Origin: JBGQBN01 sp041494805
GTDB taxonomy: Bacteria; Acidobacteriota; Terriglobia; Terriglobales; Acidobacteriaceae
Direction: 5' to 3'
Assembly (NCBI GenBank): GCA_041494805.1
Contig: JBGQBN010000005.1
Coordinates: forward strand, 62,001 to 126,000
DNA: 64,000 bases
Part shown: positions 62,912-64,000 of the stretch, piece by piece
Layout: every line of letters starts with the position of its first letter
Position numbering within the stretch: position 1 is the first letter of the stretch
The notes under the pieces: model-generated
Database searches by the model: none
What the model saw: the letters and a program-made list of their open reading frames with translations, nothing else
Told to the model about the DNA's origin: nothing
Made by a program: the position numbers and the translations under genes

Positions 62912-63117
62912 CTGCTTACTCCTTTTGGGGGTTTCGATGAATGCCACGTTCTTGCTAGACGTTGGCTAAGTGAGTTTGGATAGCGAGTCACCGCCAAATG
63001 CAAGTCGTCCGGGACCGGGAGCACCACATAACAACCGATAGCTGATTCGTGAAGAGACCACACCACGACGATGTGATGTAAGCCTCTGTGAACCTTGGCC
63101 TCATGTGCTCCGGCCAG

Positions 63118-63618
63118 CTACCCTTCTCCCCCGGCAAAGTACTTGGCCATCATTTCGTGCGACCATTTAGGCTGGCGGACCGAAGACGGATCAGGAAGGA
63201 ATTCAGCGAAGACCGGTTTGATGTCCAGGACGGGCGAGCCGCTCAGAGCGTCTAGTCCTCTGACTCTTAGGACCATTCCCTCCACCGAGAGCAGCCGACA
63301 GATGGTGGCGGCAATTCGGTTGGGCCGCGCTTTCGCTCTTTGGGCAAAGATTCCGACCACGGGCCAGTCCGGGTTGCCGCGCGGGTGACGGCTCCCCATG
63401 ACAACCGAGGCCTCCTCCACCCTATGTAGGTAAAACAGCACTTCGATGTGAGAAAACTCGCCCAGCCCCGCCAGCGCGTCGGATGAAAAATGGCTCGCCA
63501 GGCGAATCTCGGAAGTCACGTCGCCCCAATAATCTTCTTTGGGGCTATTGATTGAAGGTCCGTTTCCCGAGCAATGAATCCAGCCGATCGGTTGCAGAAC
63601 TATATCCATGGCAGACAT
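63118..63618 (-). CDS. trmO: TrmO-type tRNA methyltransferase (UPF0066)
   Basis: The 166-residue protein matches the TsaA/YaeB fold: PRGNPDWPVVGIFAQRAKARPN, IAATICRLLSVEGMVLRV and GLDALSGSPVLDIKPV. TrmO N6-methylates t6A37 in tRNA-Thr using SAM. The usual RSPxRPN core here reads RAKARPN, a mild divergence. Starts at 63618 and 63609 are both possible. It stands alone between the TPR and a surface-protein gene. Confidence 0.88.
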   Translation of the reverse strand: MSAMDIVLQPIGWIHCSGNGPSINSPKEDYWGDVTSEIRLASHFSSDALAGLGEFSHIEVLFYLHRVEEASVVMGSRHPRGNPDWPVVGIFAQRAKARPNRIAATICRLLSVEGMVLRVRGLDALSGSPVLDIKPVFAEFLPDPSSVRQPKWSHEMMAKYFAGGEG

Positions 63619-63709
63619 GCTAGTGCGGAGCAGTGGTGAATTTCCAGCAGAACGATTCTGGACAGGATTCGCCGGTGGTAATTCGCCCTTGGTCGAAACC
63701 TGTCGCCTC

Positions 63710-64000
63710 CTACCTCACCTGGACCGTAACCGCATCGGAGGCGATCCCATTGGCCACCACGACCAGGTCGCTCAGGCCAGACTCTATTCCCGCCGGCACG
63801 TCAAAATGAGTGGACACGCGGGTGCCCGGTGCGACCGCCATGCTGCTGGGGTCGTGAGTACGGGCGAAGAAAACATGCCCCGTGGCCTGGTTGGTGATGC
63901 GTACCAGCGGGTAGTTGGTAGCGGCGCTGGCATCGTCCCCGTAAGCCACTGCCTGCGAGAGGCCGTTGAGTTGTTTGCCCTTGATGATGTAACTGCCACC
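63710..64000 (-). CDS. C-terminus of a surface protein (5' end outside window)
   Basis: The frame is open to the window edge, giving the last 96 residues. The sequence (GSYIIKGKQLNGLSQAVAYGDD, NYPLVRITNQATGHVFFARTHD, STHFDVPAGIESG, VVVANGIASDAVTVQVR) matches the repeated tail of large secreted acidobacterial proteins with kelch/galactose-oxidase-like propellers and a C-terminal beta domain. Function is unknown; it is probably exported. Confidence 0.75.
   Translation of the reverse strand, partial: GGSYIIKGKQLNGLSQAVAYGDDASAATNYPLVRITNQATGHVFFARTHDPSSMAVAPGTRVSTHFDVPAGIESGLSDLVVVANGIASDAVTVQVR

Overview
The window looks like a chromosomal segment of an Acidobacteriota bacterium, most likely a Koribacter/Terriglobia-type lineage. 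This is inferred, not proven. Base composition is moderately GC-rich throughout. The gene families fit this group: FG-GAP and Vps10/BNR surface proteins, a Tricorn-type protease relic, FecR and TonB-type proteins, TPR kinases, S24/XRE regulators, and many short palindromic intergenic repeats. No rRNA, tRNA or CRISPR array was recognised. No intact insertion sequence or prophage is present.

Layout. 1-2.4 kb holds the 3' end of ftsK, a small beta-barrel protein, and a composite relic in which a repeat joins two unrelated gene fragments. 2.4-9.1 kb has a Ser/Thr kinase with TPRs, a DDAH-like amidinohydrolase, two small Cys-containing proteins, a DUF2252 protein and the 3' stub of a deleted sensor kinase. 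9.1-12.1 kb is regulatory: the orphaned NtrC-type regulator, then a divergent S24-like/HTH pair around an inverted repeat. 12.1-21 kb carries a PD40 (TolB-like) protein, an N-acetylhexosamine-kinase-like protein divergent from a sodium:solute symporter, an amino-acid permease, and a TonB-like/M48 peptidase pair. 21-27.5 kb has vapBC with a readable promoter and operator, an internally deleted Tricorn protease, dinB, glgA, rsmA and an AmrB/MEMO1 gene. Two perfect 16-bp ParB-type palindromes (parS-like) lie just after the last gene. 27.7-33.4 kb encodes extracellular proteins, one frameshifted. 33.5-39.1 kb has ruvC, cstA with its small YbdD-type partner, and a phosphofructokinase with pyrophosphate-type residues. 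A 135-bp MITE-like element follows. 39.4-47 kb contains three membrane glycosyltransferase-like proteins and a large Vps10-like protein.

The most coherent system is a dense minus-strand run from 59666 down to 47036. In order of transcription it encodes a HAD-like/fatty-acyl-reductase fusion, a second acyl-reductase-like protein, a polysaccharide-pyruvyl-transferase-like protein, an acyl-AMP ligase, a crotonase, a nuclease-fold-like protein, an acyl carrier protein, a second acyl-AMP ligase, a diacylglycerol-kinase-like lipid kinase, a thioredoxin-like protein, a VKOR-type membrane oxidoreductase and an esterase. Start/stop overlaps or short gaps link most members. It looks like a lipid or fatty-alcohol biosynthetic operon with a disulfide-forming module attached. 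Its product cannot be read from the sequence. The window ends with TPR, TrmO-like and surface-protein genes.

A second theme is genome decay and repeats: at least four broken genes (composite relic near 1.7-2.3 kb, sensor-kinase stub, Tricorn relic, frameshifted beta-helix protein) and several families of dispersed palindromes.
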